From the NCBI RefSeq assembly GCF_003206495.1, contig NZ_NKUF01000004.1:62001-126000 (forward strand): a DNA stretch of 64,000 bases. The letters run 5' to 3'. The position numbers and the translations under genes were made by a program. Position 1 is the stretch's first letter. The number at the start of each line of letters is the position of its first letter. Under the pieces are notes generated by a model. The model was not told where the DNA came from, ran no database searches, and was given only the letters and a program-made list of their open reading frames with translations. Shown here in pieces: positions 1 through 8,179 of the stretch. Source of the DNA: Gluconacetobacter entanii (GTDB lineage Bacteria; Pseudomonadota; Alphaproteobacteria; Acetobacterales; Acetobacteraceae).

Positions 1-108
1 CATTTCCATCTTGCCGGTCTGGGCACGGGCGTTCTTTTTCGTGACGTAGAAATAGCCGGTATCCGCCGTGGAAACGAGCTTGATCTGAATGGTGTTGGTC
101 TTTGCCAT
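1..108 (-). CDS. rpmG: 50S ribosomal protein L33, N-terminal part (cut by window edge)
   Basis: The reading frame starts at an ATG at 108 and runs off the left edge, giving 36 residues that begin [14 protein letters not shown] and continue through [10 protein letters not shown]. This is the classic start of ribosomal protein L33, a small protein of the large subunit. A GAGGA Shine-Dalgarno lies just upstream of the ATG. L33 is about 55 residues, so roughly a third of the gene is outside the window. It is transcribed away from moeA. Confidence 0.93.
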   Translation of the reverse strand, partial: MAKTNTIQIKLVSTADTGYFYVTKKNARAQTGKMEM

Positions 109-268
109 GATATCCTCAGCACTGCTCCGCCGCTGCTGGAACACTTGGGTGCAGCAGTGGTTCAAGTTTGGCGGAAAATGCGCATACAAGAGGCTGAGGT
201 CAAGCTTTTAGTCTTGATATTCGCCTTCAAAATCCTCTTAACCGGCAAAAAAAGGAGTCCGGCCTGCC

Positions 269-1471
269 ATGTTGAGCGTTTCAGAAGCCCGCGAACGTAT
301 CCTCCAGGGGCTTCGCGCCACCGCGCCGGAGATCGTCTCCCTCTCCTGCGCTTCGGGCCGTGTGAGCGCATCGCCGGTGTTCGCGCGGCTTGATAACCCG
401 CCTGCCGATATTTCCGCCATGGATGGATATGCCGTGCGTGCGGCGGACCTGTCGGGCGACGGCGTGCAACTGCGCCTGATTGGTGAAAGTCCCGCCGGGC
501 ATCCCTTTGGCGGCACGGTGGGGGCTGGGGAATGTGTGCGGATCTATACCGGCAGTATCGTGCCCGCCGGGGCGGATGCGATCGTGCTGCAGGAAAATGC
601 ATCACGCCACGATGACATCATGACCACGACGCAGGTCGCGCAGGCGGGCCTGTATGTGCGCAGGCGGGGACAGGATTTCGCCCATGGGCGGGAAATCATC
701 CCGTCGGGCCGGCGGCTTGATGCCCGCGCCATCGGCCTTGCCGCCGCAGCCAACCATCCATGGCTCAGCGTTTATCGCCGTCCGCGTGTCGCCATTGTCG
801 CGACGGGGGATGAACTTGTCCTGCCGGGTGAACCGATGGGGCCGGGCATGATCGCCAATTCCAATACCCTGATGCTTGAGGCACTGATCCGCGCCGCAGG
901 GGCGGAACCCGTGATGATGCCGGTTGCGCGCGACCGCATGGAGGACCTCATCGCGCTGTCACGCATGGTTGAGGGCATGGACATGCTGGTCACGATCGGG
1001 GGCGCCAGCGTGGGGCGTTACGACCTTGTGCAGGAGGCCCTGAAGCGGATCGGCGTGGAGATGGATTTCTGGAAGATCGCCATGCGTCCGGGCAAACCGC
1101 TGATGCATGGTCGCCTGGGGGCGATGCCGGTGATCGGACTGCCCGGCAATCCGGTTGCTGCGTTTGTCTGTGGAACGCTGTTTGTGGCCCCTGCGTTGCG
1201 GCGTCTGATGGGACAGGATGCGGTCGGCCCCGAAATCGGGATGGCGATCCTCGGCGCGGATGTGGAGGCCAACGACCAGCGCGAAAGTTACCTGCGCGCA
1301 CGCCTGCGTCATGATGCGGCGGGCCGGTTGATCGCCCTGCCCTTCCCGCAGCAGGATTCCGCGATGCTGCAGGTCCTGTGTGACAGTCAGGCGCTGGTCA
1401 TACGCGACGCCAAGGCTGCGCCCGCCCGGAAGGGAGATGCCTGCAGGATCATCCGCCTTGATATTCCCTGA
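269..1471 (+). CDS. moeA: Molybdopterin molybdenumtransferase MoeA
   Basis: Cytoplasmic enzyme that inserts molybdate into adenylylated molybdopterin, the last step of molybdenum cofactor synthesis. The 400-residue length is normal for MoeA. The N-terminal MoeA domain has the MDGYAV motif at residues 51-56, a MoCF-type binding domain follows (about 170-310) with GNPVAAF near residues 292-298, and the C-terminal domain fills the rest. The ATG is preceded by AAGGAG at a spacing of 11. It lies upstream of lexA on the same strand, with about 90 bases between them that hold lexA's own promoter and operator. MoaA at 22.3 kb acts earlier in the pathway, and the PaoABC enzyme at 50-54 kb is a likely consumer of the cofactor. 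Confidence 0.96.
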   Translation: MLSVSEARERILQGLRATAPEIVSLSCASGRVSASPVFARLDNPPADISAMDGYAVRAADLSGDGVQLRLIGESPAGHPFGGTVGAGECVRIYTGSIVPAGADAIVLQENASRHDDIMTTTQVAQAGLYVRRRGQDFAHGREIIPSGRRLDARAIGLAAAANHPWLSVYRRPRVAIVATGDELVLPGEPMGPGMIANSNTLMLEALIRAAGAEPVMMPVARDRMEDLIALSRMVEGMDMLVTIGGASVGRYDLVQEALKRIGVEMDFWKIAMRPGKPLMHGRLGAMPVIGLPGNPVAAFVCGTLFVAPALRRLMGQDAVGPEIGMAILGADVEANDQRESYLRARLRHDAAGRLIALPFPQQDSAMLQVLCDSQALVIRDAKAAPARKGDACRIIRLDIP

Positions 1472-1480
1472 GACAGGGAG

Positions 1481-1510
1481 TTGACCTGGGAGCGGGAACT
1501 AACATAGAAC
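1481..1510 (+). promoter_or_regulatory. lexA promoter with SOS box (LexA operator)
   Basis: GAAC-N7-GAAC lies at 1496-1510. This is the reverse complement of GTTC-N7-GTTC, the direct-repeat LexA operator known from Alphaproteobacteria. A TTGACC at 1481-1486 is a good -35 box, and 17 bases later, at 1504-1509, a weak -10-like sequence overlaps the right half of the box. LexA bound here would block its own promoter, giving the usual autoregulation. The box is read directly; the exact -10 is inferred. Confidence 0.85.
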
Positions 1511-1559
1511 GAAGGATAAGTTTTCTGGTTTTGTTCCTTGGTGGCGGGAGATATCCTTC

Positions 1560-2264
1560 ATGCTGACGCGTAAACAACATGAACTCCTGCTCTATATCGA
1601 CCGGCACCTGAAGCAGACAGGATTCTCCCCTTCCTTTGACGAGATGAAGGATGCGTTGGGCCTGCGTTCGAAATCCGGCATCCACCGCCTGATTTCCGCG
1701 CTGGAGGAACGCGGGTTCGTGCGGCGCAAGCATCACCGCGCCCGTGCGCTGGAGGTTGTGCAGATCCCGCAGATCGAGGCGGCGGACACCGCCATGCGTG
1801 GCGCCGATGCGTTTTCCCCCACGGTCATCAAGGGAGACTTCACCCCCATCCTTCCCGCCGTGCAGGTTGCGGCCACGGTCGATGCGGTCCGGGTGCCGTT
1901 CCTGGGCCGTATTGCCGCAGGCCACCCGATCGAGGCGATCAGCGATACGACGAACCTGATTGATGTCCCGGCGGGCCTTGTCGGGGCCGGCACCTATTAC
2001 GCCCTGGAAGTCTGCGGCGATTCGATGATCGAGGCCGGGATCCTTGATGGGGATACCGTGATCGTGCGGCAGGACCGCAATCCCGAAAACGGGGAAATTG
2101 TCGTCGCCCTGATCGAAGGGCATGAGGTGACCCTCAAGCGCCTGCGCCGCAAGGGGAGCACCATTGCGCTGGAACCGGCCAACGCACGGTACGAAACACG
2201 CATCATCCCCGCCGACAAGGTCGCCATACAGGGCAGCCTTGCCGGCCTGATACGGCGTTACTGA
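1560..2264 (+). CDS. lexA: LexA repressor, SOS regulator with self-cleaving S24 peptidase domain
   Basis: Represses SOS genes and cleaves itself when RecA filaments form on damaged DNA. The 234 residues comprise an N-terminal winged helix (about 1-65), a linker rich in Ala and Val, and a C-terminal S24 latent protease. The cleavage site is Ala120-Gly121 in RIAAGHP, the catalytic serine is Ser155 in GDSM, and the general base is Lys193 in TLKRL; all are present, so it should be functional. The slightly long linker is common in alphaproteobacterial LexA. An operator of the alphaproteobacterial type lies upstream at 1496-1510. It converges with the bioCD gene with only 9 bases between them. Confidence 0.97.
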   Translation: MLTRKQHELLLYIDRHLKQTGFSPSFDEMKDALGLRSKSGIHRLISALEERGFVRRKHHRARALEVVQIPQIEAADTAMRGADAFSPTVIKGDFTPILPAVQVAATVDAVRVPFLGRIAAGHPIEAISDTTNLIDVPAGLVGAGTYYALEVCGDSMIEAGILDGDTVIVRQDRNPENGEIVVALIEGHEVTLKRLRRKGSTIALEPANARYETRIIPADKVAIQGSLAGLIRRY

Positions 2265-2273
2265 AGGACCGGA

Positions 2274-3686
2274 TCAGGCGGCGGGATGCCGCAGCGTCTC
2301 CCATCGCGGCACGCGGTGGGCCAGTTGGGCGATGGCCGGGGCATTGACGTCTTCCAGCATCGGAAACTCCGCCAGGATCCGGACCTTGCCATGCCGTTCA
2401 ATGGCGCTGCGGGCGCAGGCGTTCTCCGGCCCGTTCAGGATGACGCCCATGACCGGGATATTGCGCTGCCGCAGCATGGCGAGGCTGAGCAGTGTGTGGT
2501 TGATCGTACCCAGCGTACTGCGCGCCACCACCACCACCGGCAGGGCAAGGCGTTCCATCAGGTCGAGCATCAGGAAACCGGGACTGATCGGGACCATGAC
2601 GCCCCCGGCCCCTTCCACGATCATGGGGCGGCCGGATGAATCATGCGGCATGACGATCCGGTCGGGATCAATGACCTCCCCTTCGCAGGCTGCCGCATCC
2701 TCGGGTGAAAGTGATGCGGCATAGACCCCGGCGGGCGGGTGCAGGCGCGCGGGAGGAAGTTCCGCCAGCGCCGCGACACTGCTGGTATCGGCGGGTTCGT
2801 CCGCGATGCCGCTTTGCAGGGGTTTCCAGTATGAGGCATCCCAGGCCCGCGCCAGCACGGCGGATACCAGTGTCTTGCCCACCCCGGTATCGGTTCCGGT
2901 TACGAAAACGCCGGAATGTGGGGTGCGCCGGAAGATCCCGAAGGCGATATTGTAATTCACGCTGAACGTGGCGTCGCTGTCGGCCCGCTTCAGGACACGG
3001 CGCAGACCCTCTGCGCGCGCATCATGTGTGGGGACGGGCACATCCGCCCCGATGGCGCGCAGTTCACGCACGAAGGTAAGTGCCGATTGCGGAACCTCGA
3101 CGATGGTTTCGCGTGTCCATGTCCCACTTCCCGTCTGTGGCCAGTCCTGCTCCAGCGTCGCTAGGTCGGGATAGGCCGCCATCGGGCAGGGCAGGTCCAG
3201 CGCTGCATAATGGTCCCGCCATTGCGCAAAGCTGCCTTCGCACAGCGTGGAGAGCGCCAGCACGCCCGCAGGGGAAAGCAGCGCGGCAAGCCGTCCGATG
3301 GTGTCACGTCGTGCGACGAACCACTGTGCGGCCATGCTGGAGCAGATCAGGTCGAACGGCCCCGTCAGGTCAGGCTGCTCCGCATCCATGAGGTGACAGG
3401 TAATGTGCGGGTCGTCGCGGAATCTGGCCCGTGTCTGTTCCAGCATCCCCGGCGCGATATCCGTGGCCACGATCTGCGCCGTGGGATACAGCAGGCGCAT
3501 ATGTCCCGTCAGGAAACCGGTTCCGCATCCGACCTCAAGGATGCGTTTCGGTCCCGGAGGCGGACAGGCCCGTTCGATCCGCTGCGCCAGGTGGCCTGCG
3601 GCAATACGCTGGACGCGGGCTGCGGCGTCATAGCCTGAGGCCGCGTCAAACCTGCGGGCGATACGGTGCTTATGCGAGGGGGTCAC
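2274..3686 (-). CDS. bioCD: Fused malonyl-ACP methyltransferase (BioC) and dethiobiotin synthetase (BioD)
   Basis: A single 470-residue frame carries two biotin enzymes. Residues 1 to about 250 are a class I SAM methyltransferase (EVGCGTGF at 51-58) matching BioC, which methylates malonyl-ACP to disguise it as a fatty acid primer. Residues about 258-470 match BioD, with its ATP-binding loop GTDTGVGKT near 263-271, which closes the ureido ring of dethiobiotin. The start is a GTG whose G-T-G-A overlaps the TGA of the upstream bioH-like gene, so translation is probably coupled. BioC and BioD are normally separate proteins. No stop or frameshift separates the halves, so the fusion looks genuine. 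BioC and BioD act at opposite ends of the pathway, so the fusion probably serves co-expression rather than channelling (inference). Confidence 0.93.
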   Translation of the reverse strand: MTPSHKHRIARRFDAASGYDAAARVQRIAAGHLAQRIERACPPPGPKRILEVGCGTGFLTGHMRLLYPTAQIVATDIAPGMLEQTRARFRDDPHITCHLMDAEQPDLTGPFDLICSSMAAQWFVARRDTIGRLAALLSPAGVLALSTLCEGSFAQWRDHYAALDLPCPMAAYPDLATLEQDWPQTGSGTWTRETIVEVPQSALTFVRELRAIGADVPVPTHDARAEGLRRVLKRADSDATFSVNYNIAFGIFRRTPHSGVFVTGTDTGVGKTLVSAVLARAWDASYWKPLQSGIADEPADTSSVAALAELPPARLHPPAGVYAASLSPEDAAACEGEVIDPDRIVMPHDSSGRPMIVEGAGGVMVPISPGFLMLDLMERLALPVVVVARSTLGTINHTLLSLAMLRQRNIPVMGVILNGPENACARSAIERHGKVRILAEFPMLEDVNAPAIAQLAHRVPRWETLRHPAA

Positions 3687-4336
3687 GGCGTTATACGTTC
3701 CATCATGCGGTCAATCACGTTCAGGCAGGCGTCGGGATGGGTCAGCGGCAGCAGGTGCCCCCCTGTCTGCCAGTCAATGGTGGTTCCGGGCGGGAAGGAA
3801 GCCTGCGTAAGCGCGGGCGGGGCAATGGCGTCCCCGGTTCCCGCGACACAGTATATGGGGCAGTCCGTGGATCGTGCGACCGGTCGTGCATCCAGCCTCA
3901 GCAGCATCTGCAATCCCTCATGCAGCCGTTCCGGATGTGGCGCGCCGGGAGCAGGCATGTCGGTTCCCGCCTGATGGCGGAAGTCGCGCACCGTGGCGTC
4001 GGGTGCGCTTTCAAGCCTGCGCATCATCCGCGTCAGGAGGCGTGCAGGGACGCCCTGCGGGAAATCTTCGGACGCGGCGAAGCGTGCAAAGCCATTGAGC
4101 AGCACCATCCCCCTGCACTGTTCCGGCATTTCGGATAACAGCCACAACGCGCCAAGCGAATGTCCGACCGCCATGAAGGGCCGGTCTGGCAACGCCATGT
4201 GGGGACTGGCTGAAAAATAGCCGAAATCGAGCGTCAGGCATTCCCGCTGTGACGCCGCCCCGCGGATCGGGGCCCATATTTCCGGCCCGAACCCCCACCC
4301 ATGCACAAAGAGGAGTGGCATGTCAGTCATGGACAT
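3683..4336 (-). CDS. Alpha/beta hydrolase, probable pimeloyl-ACP methyl ester esterase (BioH-like)
   Basis: A 217-residue alpha/beta hydrolase with the oxyanion-hole motif HGWG near residue 12, a GHSLGA nucleophile elbow (Ser60), an Asp in GTGD and a late His in GGHLLP, so the catalytic triad is complete. It sits between bioF and bioCD, overlapping both by a few bases. The ATG at 4336 follows a strong GGAGG, which is why it is preferred to the longer frame starting at 4384. In the BioC-BioH route the esterase removes the methyl group that BioC added, releasing pimeloyl-ACP for BioF. Function is inferred from fold plus context. BioH, BioG, BioJ and other non-homologous or distant esterases can fill this role, so no symbol is assigned. 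Confidence 0.85.
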   Translation of the reverse strand: MSMTDMPLLFVHGWGFGPEIWAPIRGAASQRECLTLDFGYFSASPHMALPDRPFMAVGHSLGALWLLSEMPEQCRGMVLLNGFARFAASEDFPQGVPARLLTRMMRRLESAPDATVRDFRHQAGTDMPAPGAPHPERLHEGLQMLLRLDARPVARSTDCPIYCVAGTGDAIAPPALTQASFPPGTTIDWQTGGHLLPLTHPDACLNVIDRMMERITP

Positions 4337-5522
4337 GTCGTACCTCCCCCGCAGCCTGCCTGATGGCGGCGAGCAGTCTGTCAATCATGGCGTCATCATG
4401 CGCAGCACTCAGCGCAAGGCGAATGCGGCTGCCGTTTGGCGGGACCGAAGGCGGCCGTATGGGAATGCCCAGCACGCCCTCGCGCGCCAGTATGGCGGCG
4501 AACGCCATCGTCCGCTGCGTCTCCCCGATCTCGATCGGGATGATCTGGGTCGCAGAGGCGCCGGTGGACAGGCCGAGCGCCCGGATCGCCTGCCGGACGG
4601 TCCGGGCCATCGTATGCAGGCGCAGGCGCTGCGCATCCATGGACGGGACAAGATCCAGCGCGGCGTCGATCGCCCCGAGGTTCGTTGGCGGCAGCGCCGT
4701 GGTATAGACAAAGCCGGAGCAGCAGTTGGACAGCCATTCGCACATCGCACGGGATCCCGCCACATAGGCCCCGAAGCTGCCCAGCGCCTTGCTGAACGTG
4801 CCCATCACCAGATCGACGCCCTGCGTCATGGCCGACAGGCCCCGTCCCTGTGGCCCCAGCACGCCGGTCGCGTGGGCTTCGTCCAGATAGAGGAAGGCGT
4901 CATATTCCCTGCCCAGCGCATGCAGCGCCTGGATGTCCACACAGTCCCCGTCCATGCTGAAGACGCTTTCGGTGACGATGAAGCGCATGCCCGGCCTGTC
5001 GCGATGCTTTTCCAGAAGCGACGCCAGATGCGCAAGGTCGTTATGGCGGAAACGGATCTGGCGTATCCCCGCCGCCTGACAGCCATGATGCAGGCTGGCA
5101 TGGTTCAGGCGGTCGGTAAAAACCAGCGGCGCGCTGCCGGTCCGGGCCGTGGCCATGCGGCACAATGCCGGCAGGACGGAGGCATTCGCCTGCCATCCCG
5201 ATGCGAACAGCAGCGCTGCCTCGGTATGCTTGAATGCCGCCAGCTTCGCCTCGACCGCGCGATGGGCCGGGGTGGTGCCGGTAACCAGGCGTGACGCGCC
5301 ACTGCCACTGCCCCATCGCCGCCCCCATTCGCAGGCGCGGTCAATGAGGTCGGGATGGTGCGCAAGGCCCAGATAGTCGTTGGAGGAGAAATCCACCAGC
5401 ACCTGCCCGTCACGCACGATCGTCACGGCGTCGCGATGGGTGATCGTCGCCGGTCTGCGGCGTATCCCCTCATGTTCCAGCGCATCAAGCGCCGTCTGGA
5501 AAAAATCATCAAAACGCGCCAT
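4323..5522 (-). CDS. bioF: 8-amino-7-oxononanoate synthase
   Basis: PLP enzyme of the alpha-oxoamine synthase family that condenses pimeloyl-ACP with L-alanine, the first ring-building step of biotin synthesis. The 399 residues are close to the usual length. The PLP lysine is Lys245 in the motif TFSKALGSFGAYV. The open frame reaches 5651, but the ATG at 5522 has GAGAGGA just upstream and gives the family-typical N-terminus MARFDDFFQ. It is the first gene of the minus-strand unit bioF-bioH-like-bioCD, all overlapping by a few bases. It is divergent from bioA across a 71-base gap, which must hold both promoters. I saw no BirA-type or BioR-type operator there. Confidence 0.95.
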   Translation of the reverse strand: MARFDDFFQTALDALEHEGIRRRPATITHRDAVTIVRDGQVLVDFSSNDYLGLAHHPDLIDRACEWGRRWGSGSGASRLVTGTTPAHRAVEAKLAAFKHTEAALLFASGWQANASVLPALCRMATARTGSAPLVFTDRLNHASLHHGCQAAGIRQIRFRHNDLAHLASLLEKHRDRPGMRFIVTESVFSMDGDCVDIQALHALGREYDAFLYLDEAHATGVLGPQGRGLSAMTQGVDLVMGTFSKALGSFGAYVAGSRAMCEWLSNCCSGFVYTTALPPTNLGAIDAALDLVPSMDAQRLRLHTMARTVRQAIRALGLSTGASATQIIPIEIGETQRTMAFAAILAREGVLGIPIRPPSVPPNGSRIRLALSAAHDDAMIDRLLAAIRQAAGEVRHVHD

Positions 5523-5593
5523 GAAGCGTCCTCTCCCGCCGATGGCTGTCGCATCGGCCAAACATGCCTGTCCCAATATCACGGAGAACCCGC

Positions 5594-6865
5594 ATGCGTG
5601 GACCCCAATGGCTGGATGACGGCATGCCGCACATCTGGCTGCCCTATACACAGATGCAGACAGTCCTGCCTCCCCTGCCTGCGGTCCGCACGTCGGGCTG
5701 TGACATCCATCTGGCGGATGGGCGGGTGCTGGTCGATGGCATCGCGTCGTGGTGGACGGCCTGCCACGGATATAACCACCCCCATATCCGCGAGGCCGTC
5801 AGCGCGCAGTTGGGGCGCATGCCGCATGTCATGTTCGGCGGCCTTGTGCATGAACCAGCGCTTACACTTGCCACGCGGCTGGCGGCGATTCTTCCGGGGG
5901 ATCTGGAGCGGGTGTTCTTCACCGATTCCGGGTCTGTCGCGGTGGAGGTCGCCATCAAGATGGCCATCCAGTACTGGATCAACCGCGGCGTTTCGGGACG
6001 CAACCGCCTGCTGGCGTTCAGGGGCGGATATCATGGTGACACGCTGGCCACGATGGCGGTGTGCGATCCCGAAGAAGGGATGCATGCGCTGTTCAGCGGT
6101 GTCCTGCCCCAGCATTACATCGTGGACCTGCCGCGCGATGAGGCCAGTTTCAGGGCGCTTGAGACGCTCCTGTCCGAATCGGGGGATGAAATCGCGGCGA
6201 TTCTGGTCGAACCCATGATCCAGGGCGCGGGCGGGATGCTGTTTCACGGGCCGGACGTGCTGCGCCGATTGCGGACATTGGCAGACAGGTATGGGGTCCT
6301 GCTGATTTTCGATGAAATCTTTACCGGATTCGGGCGCACCGGGACCATGTTCGCGTGCGAGCAGGCGGATGTGGTGCCCGATATCATGACCCTGTCAAAG
6401 GCGCTGACGGCCGGGACCATGGCGCTGGCCGCGACGGTGACGCGATCGCATGTGTTCGAAGCCTTCCTGTCGGACAATCCGCTGCATGCGCTGATGCATG
6501 GGCCGACATTCATGGCCAATCCCCTCGCCTGCGCCTGCGCCAATGCGTCGCTGGACCTGTTCGCAACAGAACCCCGCCTGCAACAGGTCGCGCGGATCAG
6601 CGCGCAGATGACCGAGGAGCTTGAGGCATGCCGGGGACTGCCGAACGTCCGTGACGTGCGTGTGATGGGGGCCGTGGGTGTTGTGGAACTCGACGCGATC
6701 GCGGACATGAACCGCCTGAAGGCGGCGCTGATCGCGCTGGGTGTCTGGGTGCGTCCGTTCCGCACCATCATCTACCTGACCCCCGCCTTTACCGTGCGTC
6801 CCGAGGAACTGTCGCGCCTGACCTCGGCCATTGCGCAGGTGATACGCGACGGCGCTGCCGGCTGA
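5594..6865 (+). CDS. bioA: Adenosylmethionine-8-amino-7-oxononanoate aminotransferase
   Basis: Class III PLP aminotransferase that uses S-adenosylmethionine as amino donor to make 7,8-diaminopelargonate. It has 423 residues. The N-terminus IWLPYTQM and the SWW(T) segment are characteristic of BioA; the PLP lysine is Lys269 in LSKALTAG, and HGPTFMANPLAC follows. The ATG at 5594 has GGAG upstream at good spacing and is preferred to 5564. It is divergent from the bioF unit. Together the locus supplies BioC, BioH-like, BioF, BioA and BioD functions; biotin synthase (bioB) is not in this window. Confidence 0.95.
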   Translation: MRGPQWLDDGMPHIWLPYTQMQTVLPPLPAVRTSGCDIHLADGRVLVDGIASWWTACHGYNHPHIREAVSAQLGRMPHVMFGGLVHEPALTLATRLAAILPGDLERVFFTDSGSVAVEVAIKMAIQYWINRGVSGRNRLLAFRGGYHGDTLATMAVCDPEEGMHALFSGVLPQHYIVDLPRDEASFRALETLLSESGDEIAAILVEPMIQGAGGMLFHGPDVLRRLRTLADRYGVLLIFDEIFTGFGRTGTMFACEQADVVPDIMTLSKALTAGTMALAATVTRSHVFEAFLSDNPLHALMHGPTFMANPLACACANASLDLFATEPRLQQVARISAQMTEELEACRGLPNVRDVRVMGAVGVVELDAIADMNRLKAALIALGVWVRPFRTIIYLTPAFTVRPEELSRLTSAIAQVIRDGAAG

Positions 6866-7020
6866 GGCATCCATGATCGAAGGGGGCCTGCCGGCGGGAC
6901 GGAGGGGCAATTCCGTCCCTGCATGGGGAATGCAGGACGGAGCCCGGACCTGTGGACATGGCAGCATACGTTGCCCGATCTGCACTAGGTCATGCCTGCC
7001 GGATCTGGTATGGATACGCC

Positions 7021-7293
7021 ATGACGTTTTTTCAACATCGTTCCTGGCGTGTGACAAACCATGACAGCAAGCGACAGATTGTGCTGAAAATCCTGTCTGA
7101 TGGAAAAGCCCGCTCGGTCAAGGAAATAGGCGATATGTTCCCTGAAATGGGCACATATCACGCACGTCTGGCGCTTCAGGCGCTCAGGAACCAGGGGCTG
7201 GTCAGCGTTGATGACGACCCGACATCGGGACGTCGGCGCAAGGTATGGAAACTGGTGACGCCCGACACGTCCGGGCGTGAGACATCACAGTAA
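7021..7293 (+). CDS. Small winged-helix-like hypothetical protein
   Basis: A 90-residue basic protein. Residues about 20-80 look like a winged helix: a helix with IVLKILSDG, then VKEIGDMFPEM, a recognition-like helix HARLALQALRNQGLV, and a wing with RRRKVWKLV. That pattern is typical of small DNA-binding regulators, but I cannot name a family. The ATG at 7021 is chosen because upstream residues in the longer frame (from 6952) look non-native; the ribosome site is weak. It stands alone downstream of bioA and converges with the DUF4167 gene across a hairpin. Function unknown. Confidence 0.6.
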   Translation: MTFFQHRSWRVTNHDSKRQIVLKILSDGKARSVKEIGDMFPEMGTYHARLALQALRNQGLVSVDDDPTSGRRRKVWKLVTPDTSGRETSQ

Positions 7294-7307
7294 TACGTCC
7301 GGGCATT

Positions 7308-7340
7308 TCCCCATGTGCGCATGTTGCCGTCACATGGGGA
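7308..7340. terminator. Bidirectional hairpin between convergent genes
   Basis: TCCCCATGTG at 7308-7317 pairs perfectly with CACATGGGGA at 7331-7340 around a 13-base loop. It lies between two convergent genes ending at 7293 and 7352. There is no strong U-tract on either side, so the terminator role is inferred from structure and position. Confidence 0.6.
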
Positions 7341-7351
7341 GGGTTCATTAT

Positions 7352-7897
7352 TTACGAATTGGTTGACGCGAGCTCTTCCGTGTTCGCGGCAGGTGCGGCA
7401 TTGCCGCCATTGTTGTTGCCGCTGTTGCTGCTGCGTGAGCGGGAGCGGCTCTTTTCGGCGGGCTTGGGGTCCGGCTTGACGGTTTCCGCGACGGATTCGT
7501 TGTTTTCTTCCTCGTCGCTTTCGCTATCGGAATCCGCCGTGTTCTGCTGTGCCGGGGTGTTCGGCTGACGCTGCTGGCGGGAGGCCTGGCGTTCCTGACG
7601 TTCCTGCTGGCTCTGCTGCGCGGCCTGCGTCATGGCATTGAGGATGCGGAAATAATGTTCCGCGTGCTGGAAATAGGCTTCCGCCATTACACGGTCGCCA
7701 GACCCGCTGGCATCGCGGCCAAGCTGGAGATATTTCTCAAAAAGCTGCTGGGCGGTCCCCCGCACGCGAAGATCGGGACCGTTGCTGTCAAAGACATGAT
7801 TGCGGTTCAGGGGTATCTGCCCGTTATTATGGCGTGACCCACCGCCATTGCTGCCGCCCGAACGATGGTGACGGCCTCGCATGCGTTTTATGTTCAT
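7352..7897 (-). CDS. DUF4167 domain protein, low-complexity C-terminus
   Basis: A 181-residue protein. The N-terminus (1-35) is basic and Gly/Asn-rich (MRGRHHRSGG), followed by the family core at about 36-95: NHVFDSNGPDLRVRGTA, then FEKYLQLGRDA, then RVMAEAYFQHAEHYFRI. This matches DUF4167, an alphaproteobacterial family of unknown function whose composition suggests RNA or nucleic-acid contact (inference). From about 95 on it is Gln-rich, then acidic Ser/Asp/Glu-rich, then Ser/Arg-rich. It lies in the same direction as prmC and prfA, and DUF4167 genes are often found near prmC-prfA in Alphaproteobacteria. Confidence 0.85.
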   Translation of the reverse strand: MNIKRMRGRHHRSGGSNGGGSRHNNGQIPLNRNHVFDSNGPDLRVRGTAQQLFEKYLQLGRDASGSGDRVMAEAYFQHAEHYFRILNAMTQAAQQSQQERQERQASRQQRQPNTPAQQNTADSDSESDEEENNESVAETVKPDPKPAEKSRSRSRSSNSGNNNGGNAAPAANTEELASTNS

Positions 7898-8179
7898 AAG
7901 CTGCGCAGCACTTTCATGTTAACGGTCACCCGCAGGGCACCTGACCGTAGGGACGCCTTCATGCCCCTGCCTGTTATAAATAATGAATGCCCGACATCAT
8001 TGTCGAACCTCGATCCCGTGGTCCACGTCAGGGGACAACAGGACAGATCGCGATCTGCCACCGGATTATATACAATCGGGATCGTTCGCTTTCCGGGCAA
8101 CTGCGAAACGTCATGCGTTTCCAGTTCCGTTATGCGCCCTCAATATAGCCTGCAAATCATTGGCCGCCAAATTATTTTT

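Noticed and set aside
4320-5294. 324-codon plus-strand frame opposite bioF
   Set aside because: Shadow frame; bioF with its PLP lysine is on the minus strand and has a strong ribosome site.
5523-5593. BirA- or BioR-type operator between bioF and bioA
   Set aside because: No TTGTAAACC-type or TTATCTATAA-type palindrome is visible in the 71-base gap.
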